Of a stretch of DNA of 64,000 bases, positions 1-12,196 are shown piece after piece. The translations under genes and the position numbers were made by a program. Under the pieces are notes generated by a model that was not told the origin of the DNA, searched no databases, and worked only from the letters and a program-made list of their open reading frames with translations. The stretch's first letter is position 1. Each line of letters begins with the position of its first letter. The DNA comes from Hydractinia symbiolongicarpus (Eukaryota > Cnidaria > Hydrozoa > Anthoathecata > Hydractiniidae): NCBI RefSeq assembly GCF_029227915.1, contig NC_079883.1, positions 18,788,001 to 18,852,000 on the forward strand. The letters run 5' to 3'.

Positions 1-1160
1 TATTTAGATCATCCATATTAGATAATTTCACAATTGACTGGATGACTGTTAAATATTTTTTGCTAAGTTCTCTCAATTACCTTTAAGTTTTGGAGAATTT
101 CAAAAATGCCTGGTTTATAATGTTATTTAGCGTCCGGCCCACATTCGCTTTTAGTCATATTGTTGTGACCAAAATACTGAAATTTCTTACAAAATTAAAT
201 AGCTGTTGATATTATTTGTACTTTGTTGGATATTATGAAGAAGAGAAATGGTTCAATTACCTATTTAATACTGTTGTGTGAAAAAGACAGTTGTGATTTG
301 CATTTACTACTATAATAATCACTATCTCGTTTTTTTTGAGTACTTTCTTCTATCTACAAACTATAAAACTAAACTTAACATCAACATTTTCTTTTCAACT
401 TCTCGCCGTTTGCCAGTCGTCTCTTTTTTGGTTTGTTTTGTGTTGAGGCAATCAATACAAATAATTTAATACTGAGTAAATGGCTTCAAAGCTTATTTAG
501 AATAACTGAATAGAGATATTTTCATAATTTATGTTAAGCATCGACCAAAAGCTGGCTTTATGAGGTGAAAAAACTTATTTCATGATTTAGAGATGTATAT
601 CCAAGATGGCAGTGGCTAGAAGCAGTAAAAGAAAACGATCGAATGTTTGTATTTGTTACTTTACTAGCAATATTCTCGTTGCAGCAGGTCAACTCAGCCT
701 AGTTGGAAATTTAACAGCAGCAATTACCATGGATATGATCGCTTTCATACATATATGTGTTTCATGTTTGTACATTTGATTCTCCTTGCGCTTAACATTT
801 TAGCATTTCATCGCTGATGAAATTAAGCCATGGACGTCAGATTTTTTTGTCTCGCCGGGAAAAGATCAAAGCAACCTTCAGTGTTGTCTACCTTGACAAA
901 GTTAGGACGTGCGTCAGGGAAGCTTTCGCTCAACGTTAGAGTTGTCCTTTGGTATTTTTATAACAACTCCTGCATCTTCCACCCTGCATAGTGAAATTAA
1001 GTAATCAGATTACTGGCCAGTTAGGTAAACGTGGTTTACTTCACCTTGCATAAAGGAACTACTTTATTATTTTATTGCCATCTTTTAAAAAAAGCAATTT
1101 GTCACTTATCTTTTGCTTGGTACGAAGTCATAAATTTTAAAGTAGTGGTTTATAACCTGT

Positions 1161-1258
1161 CGTATAACATATATCATATAAAATGACATATATTATATGA
1201 CATATGTCATATGTATGTCATATACATATGCCATATAACATGACTTATAACATATAGT
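1161..1258. repeat. AT-rich palindromic simple repeat (CATATGACATAT-like)
   Basis: About 100 bases are built from overlapping ATATGACATAT / ATATGTCATAT words that are self-complementary. The stretch could form cruciforms or be replication slippage of a short palindrome. No gene overlaps it. Confidence 0.6.
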
Positions 1259-2391
1259 AGTGTTTATAACATGACGGTATAGATAAAGCATCATCTAACT
1301 AATCCGTCATTATCACACTGTTTTCTATCTTAACTTCTTTTGTGTTTGCGATTGTGACTGCTTACTCTTTTTTGTTGTTAGTGTACCCACATTTGTGAAG
1401 GTATAAAATCAGCGTGAAAATTACTGATTATGTTACATCCCGCAAGTTTATTATACAAGTTTGCAAGTTTTCTTGTCATGTTTGACAAGTTGGTTGACGT
1501 AATCTTTCTACCAGCCACGCAATCATGTGCGTATTACACACAACATAGTCATACGTCAAGCTGGAGTCGAGTCCATGTTCGACTTTCTATAATTACAATT
1601 TGCAATTGAATGACCAATTATGGGATTAAATTTCGCTATGTTACAATGTTTTTGTGAATGTTGCCTAGTGACGGCTTCCATTCAATGTCAAGTGAAGTAC
1701 CGTGATCATTTTAGCGTCAATCATGGCTATAATGACGGTTCTAGTTATAATGGCTCAAAACTAGCTCATATTTGTGTTAATTGGAGATTCCTATTACGAC
1801 TTGTTTCATAATTAAATTGTTAAGGGGAACAATAGCTGACAAAATAACCACTTAAAACAAGTGATTTAAATGAATTGAGTGGAGTCGAGATATTTGTTTA
1901 AAATTATTTATCACGATTTAGTTTTCTGTTGTTGTTTTTCTATTTGGCATGGATGTTCATTTTCCTTCGTGTTGTTTAAGTTTATTTTGCTGTTCAAGTG
2001 AAGCCTTTATATTTTATGTGGTATGTGTTTTTTCTTTTACTTAATAATATGTACTTAAAGTTTCATAATGACGATAAAAATTTAAGAATGTGATCATTTT
2101 AAGTTAAAAGATGATTTAGCTGTCCAAAATGATACATCCTCGTGCTTACTTTTCTATGTGGCTTGTCAATAAATAATGCTCATTTGAGAGAAATTATGTA
2201 GTCAGTTAGAAGTCATTTCACCTATACTTTGAGGTGTTTAGGTCGTGTGTCGTTTTTTTTATTTGAGTTTGTCTCTACAAGCTAGTGCCACGTCGTGATA
2301 ACGATAATGTCAGCTGTTGTGCAAGTAAAAATAATGTATATTATTTAGTTGTGTTTTATAACGTTGACAGTGGAATTATGAAGAATAAAGT

Positions 2392-2392
<1 letters not shown>

Positions 2393-2434
<42 letters not shown>
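2393..2434. repeat. (AG)21 microsatellite
   Basis: A pure dinucleotide run of about 42 bases. Its translation gives a meaningless Arg-Glu repeat, so the small open frame over it is not a gene. Confidence 0.97.
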
Positions 2435-2436
<2 letters not shown>

Positions 2437-2776
2437 GTTTGTTGATATTTTGTTTACATTGTCTTAAAATGAGTAGTTTACATGGTAACGTTAGCGGTTA
2501 TTAGTGTATTGAAATTTGTGCTTATTTCAGAGTTTGTTTATTCAGAAAACTGAGTTTTGTTTATATGTCCATGAGTTCCTTCTTAGTATGTTCTATTTTG
2601 TACTGTCATTCAGAATTTTATGAAGTCGATTGATCATACAGGTTTATTGTAAAATAAATCATTGGTCTTTCGTGTATTCTGTGTTGTTTTGATGTACTTA
2701 TTTTTATGCTTTTTTCGAAAATTTATCATTATTTCGTCTTCGAAGACAAGTTTTACAAGACGCGTATTTTTTATAG

Positions 2777-5700
2777 GAGAGTATGTGGGTGAAGCTTCGC
2801 AAAGCTGTTCGCTGGTCACCCTTCATGCAAAATTACAAAAAGCAGTATCCGTGGATCCAACTAGCTGGACATGCTGGTGAGTTTCTACCGATGTTTTTAA
2901 GCTTCTACTATGCTTTCTTCTTATTTTTTTTAAAATTAGATTTAGGACGCCATAATTGGGGAAGGAAAGGTCGATCAGGGGCTTTTAAAATTGTTATGTA
3001 ATTTTCAGAGTTGAAGACTGGAAATGTTTATTTGTATTCAATAAATGTTGGTTCAGCTAATCAGTGGAGGATAAAAGCACCCAACTACTAAAATAAACGG
3101 GTATTTAATTCGACACGATTAACTCATAAATTATGAAAAACTGTGATTTTTAACGCATTCATCATCGTTTAAGACATCACTTTCCTGTAAGATGATAGCT
3201 CTCTTGTGTAGGGATAGTGAACAAACAAAATATAAAGCTGTTTGCCAATCTTTCTCCAGAGGAGGAGTAATGAGCTCGTGTCAACACTTGTTCGAAAGAC
3301 TGGTGGTTTTTTCCCTCAACTGATTGCACATAATACTTGCATGACTTACACGTTAAAAAGTGTCTGCCATACTTTAAATTAATAGGAGTGGTGGAAGGTG
3401 GGCGTGGAGACACAGGTACATGTTGCACGTCGAATGTCAAATTGACTTTGTAGATAATGTTTCGTTTATATTTTTTATAAACGATTATAATTATAAAAGT
3501 GGTGTGTATTAGTCGGGCTGACTGTTTTGTATTTGTTCTTACCATTTTGTTGACCGTAAAAATGGCTTTTGTGTACATTTTTTCTTTCAAAGACATTTGT
3601 TCTTCGCCTTTAGGCTAGGTGATGGAGTAGAGTTTTTAGCGCTTTTCTAATGAATTTTTTAAACAGTCAATAGCAAAGCAGGTTGACTTTCGTTCAGCAC
3701 TTCCTACATACTGTTTCATGGGAAATATTATGTGCCTTTTTATTCGCAGGTGGATTTAAATCTGGCGAACAGGGAACCATATTAAAAAAAGCAAGCAAAG
3801 CTGAAATCGAGTGTCTACAAAAGTTAATGAAGGATTCTCTAAGTCCCTATGTCCCCGAATTTAAAATGATCGTCAACGAAGATGAACACGATTTCATTCA
3901 AATGCAAGACTTGTTGCAAGATTTTGATCAGCCGTCTTTTGTTATGGACTGTAAGATGGGAACAAGGTGAGCATAAGTATAGTAAAAATACTCTTGGGCA
4001 GCTAATTGTAGGGAGGGGGGTGTAATAGCAAGGGTGTTAATACACGTTGTTTTTTTTATAAGAACAAAGTTTATAAAAACGGAAGGCTTCAAAACCCTCA
4101 AAATTAAGAACATGTTAAGAACATTATGAAGGCTTCGACGCGATTGGACAAAAAAATTAAAGTCAGAAAAAAAGAAGAATATTAAATCACAAATACATTC
4201 ATTTTCTTAAAATTAACAAAAGACTTAAGACAAATAATCCTATAATATATAAACATAACTTTTATATCACGTTTTACACTTTACAAAATTTTCAGATCAA
4301 TGTCATTGAAATCATCTATTCCAACTAAATCTGTTGAACCATCCTCGTATTGGACGAGATATCGGACAAGGGAAGAGTTGAAGTACTTGATTTTCCCCTT
4401 AAACCATCCATTTTCATATAGACCCATGACATCACGACCTATCATTTCGTCATCTATCGCTCGGTCCTCTTCAAGGCCTTCAAGTTCTTCTTCCTCCACT
4501 TCAGTTGTTTCTTTTTCGTCCCTTTCTTTCTGTTGTTTATCAGCTGTCTGCTCTGTTTCTTATGCGGGGAAAAAGGTTAAAAACATTGTAAGAACAGTTT
4601 TAGGCTATGATATATAAAAATTAAGAACATTGAAAGGCCATCCCCGATTTTTGTGTTCTTATAAAAAAACAACGTGTAAATGGAAATTGTAGTGATTTTT
4701 TTCCAAAAATTGCAAACGGTCAACTCCCCCTCCCTCCCCTACAATTACCTGCGGAAGAGTATGGAAGATGGTTGGTTTAAGGATACTGTAAGGGTATAGA
4801 CATTATAGACATTATTTCATTATTTCTCAAAAATTATGTTTTTTTCTTTAAAATTATTTATTGAATATAAAAGCAAATTAAATTGTCTATAGGATAATAT
4901 AAATATGAAATTTAATTTTTTTTCCAGATAGCCATAAATCCACATCTTTGTTTTCACTAAAACGTCCGAAACTCCCCTCCGTTTTATTTTTATTCTGCGT
5001 CATATTTATCAATCACTTTAGCATTACCATAGCAAAATACTTTGTCACATTTTTTCGAATAAGCGCGTCGTTCGTTTTTTATTTAAAAATTTGTGAAAAA
5101 ATGAGTTTTTGCTCACTCCTTTGTATTTTAACCTGTCTTTTTCTTTAAATAATGAAAATATACATAAAATGTAACAACGTCATTTACAGCAGGTATCGAT
5201 GAGCACTTGTGCAAAGTTTTGTTGAGGTTTACCTTCGTGGAGGGGAGTTTTGGACATTTTAAGTCATGTATACATCGTGAAAAACGAACATCTAAAATTC
5301 CTCGTAAAAGAGTTTTTCGCAACCTGACCTTTACAACAATAGCCTATTTAAAGATGTGCAGAAGGTCTTAAGCGAACTACCGAAAACTAATTAAATATTT
5401 ATATTATGGTAGGGAATATCAAACTCGATATATTTTTTTAAAAAAATTATATTTTTACCATTACACCTTAATTTTTTTAGCAAAGTTATTAAAAGTAAAA
5501 ATAGAAATACTTCTTTAGTTTCTTCAGGTTTGTTATCTTGTTTATTTTGTAACCTAAGTGTAATATTACCCTATTCGGTCCGGGGTTTTTCGAACATACT
5601 ATGACCGGGGGGGGGGGGGGCGGATTCCGCTTTTTCTTCAGGTTTGTTATCTTGTTTATTTTGTAACCTAAGTGTAATATTAACCCTATTCGGTCCGGGG

Positions 5701-8430
5701 TTTTTCGAACATACTATGACCGGGGGGGGGGGGGGCGGATTCCGCCCCCCCCCTCAATAACTTTTCATAGGATTGTTCAAATAGAATCAAACTTGGCACA
5801 CTTATAGTACGTCATAAAAGGAACAAAATGGCGGCAATAAATTTTTGCTTGCGTCAGCACATTTTCTGTGACGTCATCAGAAGCTTGAAAATTGTTAAAA
5901 ATGCCACTTTCTGCTTAAAATATAATTACTTTTGTTCTAGAACGAATTTTTACATTCTGTTTGAAGTTTCTGAAAGCTAAATAAATTTTTTTTAACATAT
6001 CTTCCGGTTTTCACATGGATCGAATAAAAAATTGCCAAAAATTGTCCGAAAATCCGTTTTTTTCCGACTTTCGGGTAAAATCCGACAAAATCGGGAAGTC
6101 GGATTAGTCACGTGTCAAAATTATTCAAAATGATTCTTCTTGATGAAACAAAGTTGTGTTGCAAGTTTCAAGTTCTAAGGATAATCCTAACAGGAGTTAT
6201 TATATTTTCCCCATTATAAGGATTTCATAGAGATTTTAGGGGTAGTTTCGAGTAATGGCCATTACCAAAGCCTCTGAAAGGTATGCGACCTAAAAATTTA
6301 GCATGCAGGTGTCTAATAGATAAATGTTGAAACTCAGTAAGTATCATAGCCATATAAGAAAGCAATCAGGAGTTAAAAAAAAAACCGTCAGGGGGGGCGG
6401 AATCCGCCCCCCCCCCCCCCCGGACCGAATAGGGTTAAACCAAGTTGTCCAAAAATACAACTACAAATCGGAAATTCCCAACTTGGTTGAACTGCGAGTA
6501 TCTTATTTATTCACTCGCCTCGTGGTGTTCAAAATGGCGGAACAAAAGCGTGACGAGCTCAGAAAACGTTTTGAAGATTGGTTAGAAAAAAAATAAATAA
6601 TAACTCGAAATAGTTAACTTGGTTTACTATAATACGCGCAGGACTACTTGGTTTGAAGCAACTTGACTTTTGGTCAACTTGGTTTAAAATTCAACTCGAT
6701 TTACAACATTTACAAAAAGGTGAACAGCCTCTTGTAATAACTGTACTGAAAGAAATATGAATAAAAAAAACTAACTATTTTCTGATATTTTTAGAACGTA
6801 TTTAGAAGAAGAAGTTAACAAAGTAGGCAAACCCAGAAAGGTGATTTGTTATTAATTTTCTTTCATTTTTTTATTGTTCAGTTACTTCTGCTGAACTTAG
6901 CATCTAGATTGAGGATAATTGCTATATGTTATATGTTGGTATATGCGAAATTTTGTTTTAAAATTGTTTCTTTGATTGTTAAACTATTAACTCTGTATTC
7001 CTCCACACCAGTACTGCACTTTCACGTTCCATGCATTTAATCCTTTATATTGCAGGATTTATATTTAAAAATGATTGCTGTGGATCCTTCAGAACCTACT
7101 GATTATGAGAACGAAACACGTAGTTGTACGAAACCACGATACATGCAATGGAGAGAACAGCTTAGTTCAACAGCCACGCTCGGTTTTCGGATAGAAGGTA
7201 TTAAGGTGAGAAATATATGTTATGACGTTTAGTGACGTGGTCATACAAACATCATTTACGAAGGCATGGGCTATGACATGGTTTTTAGTCAATTTAATCC
7301 AACAGCCTTTGGGAACTTTCGTGTTAACACAATAGGTTTTATCAATTCCAAGTAAAATTCTTCTGCCATAGTTATAATTGCACGTCATGCTCAGTAGTTG
7401 GAGTTAGACTCGTGCCATCATTATTTTATCAGTTTCGGCATTTTGTTCTTACTTATTGTTAGCTATGCATAGGTTTGAAATAGTTTTTTTTACTTTCTGT
7501 TCAGAGGGGTGAGAATAATCCGGATAAAGATTTTAAGAAAATTAAAACTGAAGAAGATATCGCGTCAGTCTTCAATAGATTTGTTGGAAATAGCAAAAAC
7601 TTAAGGGTGAGAGATATTTTATTTATTTCAAATTGTTTGTAGTAAATTTGTTTGAATATTCATTGAACCAGCGCTGTTTGAGGTTGCTGTTGTTTCAATC
7701 TTTAATCTACTTGTCATTGAGATTATTTTCAGTAATGTTTTCTTTCTTCTTTCAGGATAAATATATTCAAAGACTAAAAGTCATCAAGGCTTCTCTGTCG
7801 TCATCCAATTTCTTTAAAACGCACGAGGTAAGCACGTGTCATGTCATGTGATTTCGCAGGCTCGTTTGAAATCTAAAATTACGGGCTGCAATTATTTTTG
7901 ATGCGTGGATAAGAACATTTTAATCAGTCTTAATCCAACCAGATCCAATTTCTATCTACTGTAGGAATGCGGAGATCATTTTGATAATTTCTTGTGCGCA
8001 ATCAAATTATTTTCTGTATCATTGAGGATATTAAACTGTCAGTAGGTCAAAGAAACATGTGGGCCTAAAACATTTCTCCATGTTACTACGCTCTGTATAC
8101 GTTGAATGCAGAGGCGTTTGTTTGATTAGGTTGCTAATCCGTTTTTAAGGCATTGTCTTATGAAGCAGCGCAATCATTAAAGAAGGAAGCTAGCCACTAA
8201 TGCGTGGTGATTATTTTTAGGTCATTGGTAGCTCCTTATTGTTTATTCATGATGCTAAAGGATCGTGTGGAATATGGTTAATAGACTTCGGTAAAACAAT
8301 GCCGTTAAAAAATGGCACTAACATTAATCACTACAGTGACTGGATGCTTGGCAACCACGAAGATGGTTACCTTACCGGATTGGACAACATGATAAATATT
8401 TGGACTAACATGGATTGCGAGAAAACGTAA
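2777..8430 (+). CDS. ITPK: Inositol-trisphosphate 3-kinase (catalytic region, seven exons)
   Basis: This enzyme phosphorylates Ins(1,4,5)P3 to Ins(1,3,4,5)P4 in the cytosol and tunes calcium signalling. The exons I read are 2777-2876, 3750-3966, 6795-6840, 7056-7205, 7505-7606, 7756-7827 and 8221-8430. All have GT-AG borders and join in frame to 299 codons including the TAA stop. Family hallmarks are WSPF and QLAGHAG at the N-terminus, the inositol-kinase motif around residues 95-106 ([14 protein letters not shown], which carries the D-x-K-x-G core), [10 protein letters not shown] and [13 protein letters not shown] in the middle, SSLL near residue 233 and the IDFGKT metal/ATP motif near 251. 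The length matches the conserved ~270-residue kinase core. The first exon opens in phase 0 with an ATG at 2783, but animal family members normally have a variable N-terminal extension, so earlier exons are probably missing here. The introns carry several MITE-like insertions. An AATAAA lies at 8694. Confidence 0.93.
3991..4759. mobile_element. Inverted-repeat DNA transposon (769 bp) in the kinase intron
   Basis: The ends are inverted copies (CTCTTGGGCAGCTAATTGTA at the left, its imperfect complement at the right) flanked by TA on both sides. A second, inner inverted repeat lies at 4049-4077 and 4650-4679 (CACGTTGTTTTTTTATAAGA-like). It may be one element with two-tier ends or a nested pair. 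TA flanks suggest a Tc1/mariner-type insertion, but no transposase is present, so the family is not established. It carries a Tudor-like coding fragment on the minus strand. Confidence 0.6.
4281..4559 (-). CDS. Tudor/chromo-barrel-like coding fragment inside the intronic transposon
   Basis: The reading frame is open from 4559 and ends at 4281. It begins with an acidic, Gln/Glu/Lys-rich stretch and then reads as a small barrel-like domain ([34 protein letters not shown]), the pattern of Tudor/Agenet/chromo-barrel domains that bind methylated lysine or arginine. A stop codon and an AG dinucleotide lie immediately upstream, so this looks like a terminal exon whose earlier exons are absent. It sits antisense to the kinase gene, inside the inverted-repeat element. 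It may be a captured host exon or a cargo gene of the transposon. The assignment is by pattern only. Confidence 0.45.
   Translation of the reverse strand, partial: ETEQTADKQQKERDEKETTEVEEEELEGLEEDRAIDDEMIGRDVMGLYENGWFKGKIKYFNSSLVRYLVQYEDGSTDLVGIDDFNDIDLKIL
4959..5260. mobile_element. Possible small MITE (~300 bp)
   Basis: The two ends are imperfect inverted copies: AAAACGTCCGAAACTCCCCT at the left against the complement of AGGGGAGTTTTGGACATTTT at the right. No protein is encoded, and I could not define a clear target-site duplication. It lies in the same long intron as the neighbouring elements. Confidence 0.4.
5519..5745. repeat. Tandem duplication (period 114) across the left end of the piggyBac-like MITE
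   Basis: Two consecutive copies start at 5519 and 5633. Each contains about 50 bases of flanking sequence plus the terminus CCCTATTCGGTCCGG, a long G run and GGATTCCGC. The first copy lacks one A at the junction (TTACCC instead of TTAACCC). Either a local duplication followed insertion, or the G homopolymer caused an assembly error. Confidence 0.85.
5684..6434. mobile_element. piggyBac-like MITE, 751 bp, TTAA target duplication
   Basis: The element begins CCCTATTCGGTCCGG and ends with the exact complement CCGGACCGAATAGGG. Each end abuts a TTAA (5680-5683 and 6435-6438). TTAA duplications with CCC...GGG ends are the signature of the piggyBac superfamily. Just inside each end a G run, CGGATTCCG and a C run form a GC-rich palindrome, unlike the surrounding AT-rich DNA. 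There is no transposase frame, so it must have been moved by a partner element elsewhere. Confidence 0.85.
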
Positions 8431-10247
8431 TAAGACAGACAGCGATAATTGACACATGGCGCTCTTATTGTCACAAGTCAAAAAGATGGTGTGACTGTTC
8501 TTACGTGGAGAAAACACGACAGCCAGTAGCCGTCATTAAATGATACTACGTTTTTAAACGTCGCCTGAAACAGATGCTATTACTTCGGGATATATCTGCC
8601 GGTCCTTTGAAGGGCGATGATGACTCATGGAAAGTTTCAAATCCAAAGAGTACACGAGAGAAATACAAGCTGCTGGCGAAATACGAATGTTGTAATAAAC
8701 GTAATATTTTAGTGTCTCATAAACATACTAGAAAAAGGGGGAAATTTGTTATTTGAATGTTATCACTTTCTTGTTGTGTGGAGACGAATAATAATTTACG
8801 TGTAATTACTGCTTCTTTCTTCAGTGACAAAATTTCCAACATAAACATATTAAACTCACTTAATTTAAGCTTAATTAATGCTGAGTAATACAGTAATTGT
8901 TAGATAATTACTCGCGAAGGATTTTGTTACATAATATATATTTTTTTAAAGTAACTGGTTTTTCACTCAATATAAGGGTAGAGAAACGTACTTCTTTTTT
9001 ATGTTTTATCATTTTATTGCTTTTAGCTGTTTTTAGATATGATACCCCAGCATGTGCTCCGTATTTTAGACCTAAATGTTCTTTTTTAGAGTAAAAAAAC
9101 TTGTTTTATTTTGTCAGCAAAACAAAAACATTTAGGTCCAAAATTAATCTTTATTTTTTTCTACTTCAATAACTTTTTTAGGTGAATTGAAAATAAACAA
9201 AAATAAACAAAACGCATTTGCTTGCGGTTTAAAGAGCTTACTCCCACCCCTCTAGCACAAAATTTGTTTTAGTTCAATTTTAGAGTATAATTTTATTTTG
9301 CTTTTTTGCTCATTAGATTTGTACTTTTAAGCTTTATCTCGCTTACTAACGAAGAATGTATATTTTGTAATTAAAAAACTGTAATGATGTAGATATTAAA
9401 ACAACTTGTGTATAAGAAGATAAACACCAAACTCTATTTACCTTATATGGTTAATGTTTTCACTTTGTGTTATATTAATTCAGAGTTCCCTGTTGTAAAA
9501 AAATGTAGTTAATATATCTTAGTAAAAGCACCAAGAACTGTCCCGCATTATTTTTGTATGATTGCGCCACTGTTGGATTTGTTCAACCAAACCATTGTAT
9601 TGATTTATTTGTCTTAATTAATTGCCTCGAACGGACTCATTTGTTTTAATAATTATTTTATTTTTTTGACTACCTGAAACGAACTTGTTCATTCGTTTGA
9701 CTCACTTGCCTTGATCGTTTGCGTAGAATTCAAGTTCACTTGTTTATCTTGAAAGGATGTATAAACTGATATTCTATTTGCTTTTGTCGGTAACCTGCTT
9801 TGTTTGATTGATAAATGATTTTGACCTGGAAAAAGAAATGTATGTTTAAAACTACTTTTTTACCAGCATTTGATATCTAGGAATGCAACTATTAATATTT
9901 GCTAGGCAAACGACAAAAAGAATAAAAAAACAACTTCAAGGTTTTGGAATATTTAAGTTAAAATGGTGAGTTCGTTTCTTTAAATCATCTATATTCTTTC
10001 AGGTTTTCCCGCGAATCATCACTTCACTTTAGATTTTTATTTTGAAATGTGTCGCTGAATAATCTTCCTTTCATGTTCATAGTAAAATTTGTATGTACTC
10101 GGAAACTTTATTATTCTCTTTGAACAAGTTATTCCCTCGTTTGAGATTAAGATTTGACTTCCTACTGTGTAAACATGCGGACACATTGTGATGTTATATC
10201 CCGTTACGGAGAATCCTACGTTTGACGTAAAAGCCGCAGAAACTTCA
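8431..10247. other. 3' flank of the kinase gene and intergenic DNA
   Basis: The sequence is AT-rich with poly-T and poly-A tracts. The start is presumably the 3' UTR of the kinase. I see no coding region, RNA gene or clear repeat before the transposon that begins near 10,248. Confidence 0.6.
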
Positions 10248-11014
10248 TTTTATTAAGAACAAGAAGCCCAAGGGCTTGAAGATTTCCGCCATTAGCCTAA
10301 AATACTTTAAAATTTGAAGTAGACCTTGAAAACGGAAAGATATGGGGTAAACAAAAATCATCGAGTATTCTCAATTATTATTGTAACTAACCTGCAATGT
10401 TATAATACAACTCAATAAATAAATAAAAAATTTTTACATAGATATATAAAGTATAATTCTGGAAATTCTAGAATACAAATGTTATGTGTAAACTTCACGA
10501 TTCCAATATAAAAACTTCTGAACGATCTCGATAATTAATCCAGCAATAAATACATATCAGCATTTGAATATTTCAGTATTTAGGCCTTCAAAATTTACTC
10601 TCTCGTTGAAAACTTGCCGATGGTACATGGTTTGATAACAGCCGATCTAGAAAAGAAAGTACGTTTTAGAAATGAGAAACAAGAATACAATTTGGATGTT
10701 GCAGGGAGTTGTCTGGTAGAGCACAGACCCTAATGGGGTCTGCATAGCTTAAAATGAGCATTAAATACTCTAGGAGTATCTAAGCCATGGCTCCTCCTGG
10801 AAATAATAGACAGGGTATATCCCTTGATATTTGTAAGGCTAGCCATATAAAATATACAGATATATATGCTAATTATCTATGCAGAATAATTGCATATGCA
10901 GTGCGTACAGTATAATTCGCCGTTCCCGTAATTCTCAAAATTAGCAATGCGTTATGGTAGTTGTATTCATTAATATCAAAACAAACGCTAAGACGCTCTG
11001 ACAGTACTGTAAAA

Positions 11015-11595
11015 ATGGCCAACAACAACAACAGCAACAAGGAAAATATTCAAACTTTAAATAAGGATGTTGATTCTGACTCTCGCTTTTTTCAAAGCTC
11101 TAGCAAGGGGTTCAGACCTGCCTTTCGTGAGCTTTCTGGAGAAGAACTTGTTGTTGGAGAGGAAGGAACTATAAATAACAGCATTAAACTATGGAGCAGA
11201 GATCTGTCTTTGCTGTCTGCTTTGTCACACAGGTTTATGCAAGACTATTTAATCGATGGCACTATAGCTCTTGACAATCGTAGTAGAGGTGCCTTGAAGC
11301 ACAAAATTCTCGGATTCCAGTTGTTTAAAGAAAATTATGTCAAGGGAGTTCGTGTTAAACCCAATGTGAAAGGAAATTATACACTTTTCATTGTAAAGTG
11401 CTATGGAGCTGTTTCTATGAAAAGAGCCAAATACGATGTATATGTACACCTAAACCAAAGCACTAAAGAAATTTTATATGCAACATGCAAATGTAAATCT
11501 GGCGTAGGCGGCTGCTGTAAACATGTAGCTGCAACTTTATATCAGCTAGTAGACTATAAGGAACTTAATTTAAAAGAGGTTCCAGGTGATAAATA
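11015..11595 (+). pseudogene. SWIM zinc-finger protein of the ISL2EU-like transposon, 5' part (left arm)
   Basis: The start is the ATG at 11015 (MANNNNSNKENIQ). The protein begins with an Asn-rich low-complexity stretch and ends in a SWIM-type zinc finger, CxC...CCKHV (CKCKSGVGGCCKHVA), followed by KEVPGDKY. In ISL2EU elements such a finger precedes a YqaJ-type exonuclease in the accessory protein. Here a 595-bp MITE cuts the frame at 11596, and the reading continues after it from about 12,200. The final residues of the open frame (DGPYGSLRF and after) belong to the MITE, not to this protein. Not functional as it stands. Confidence 0.75.
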
Positions 11596-12190
11596 CGATG
11601 GCCCCTATGGCTCACTTCGCTTCCAATTTAAAAACACTCTTCTATGATCCAAACAGTTCTCTTTTGTATTCTCACACTTCTCTTCTGCATTTTGACACTT
11701 CTCTTCTGCACTTAAGACTTCTCTGCACGTGGCCTTAAACTTTTTTTTCGCAAAAATTTAAAATCTGGTCCGTAATTTAACACCTATGTTTTGTATATAT
11801 TTTTTCACTTTTCGCAAGAAGTATTCTTGGCAAACACGTGCTCAATTTACGGACAGCTTATTGTAGCAGGTCCCGTAGCATGTGCATGAATAAAATAATA
11901 TCACTAATCAATTCAGATTAGTAGCAGAGTTATTAATTTTATCAATGGACACAATAAATGGCAAAATAAATGGCTGCCCTGTTGTCATTTATTTAAAACC
12001 AGCTCAATCAATATTCCAGACCAGAATTAGGTCTGGGAATTTTTTGAGTTCATGGAAGAGAAGTGTTTCAAACTTTGGAAGAGAAGTGTTTCGAACGGTA
12101 GAGAAGATTTCGGAGGAATAAAGAGAAGTGTTTTGACTAAGAAGAAAAGTGTTTTTTATTAAGAAGAGAAGTGAGCCATAGGGGCCATCG
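11596..12190. mobile_element. MITE (595 bp) inserted in the SWIM gene, left arm
   Basis: It has perfect terminal inverted repeats, CGATGGCCCCTATGGCTCAC at the left and its complement at the right, and a TAAATA target duplication (11590-11595 and 12191-12196). Near each end, clusters of the short motif GAAGAGAAGTG, or its complement, form subterminal repeats. No protein is encoded. It splits the host transposon's SWIM gene. I cannot assign a superfamily. The subterminal motif clusters resemble transposase-binding repeats. Confidence 0.88.
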
Positions 12191-12196
12191 TAAATA

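Larger units (their letters stand above)
1..2776. other. Non-coding region upstream of the kinase catalytic exons
   Basis: I see no convincing coding region here. Short open frames are scattered, AT-rich and resemble no family I know. The first recognisable exon of the downstream kinase starts with a 3' splice site (TTTTTTATAG before 2777), so this stretch is probably intron or 5' flank of that gene. An upstream exon encoding the variable N-terminus could lie here or before the window. The only clear structures are an AT-rich palindromic patch near 1.2 kb and an AG microsatellite. Confidence 0.5.

Noticed and set aside
2285-2467. Open frame with an Arg-Glu repeat
   Set aside because: It is only the translation of the (AG) microsatellite.
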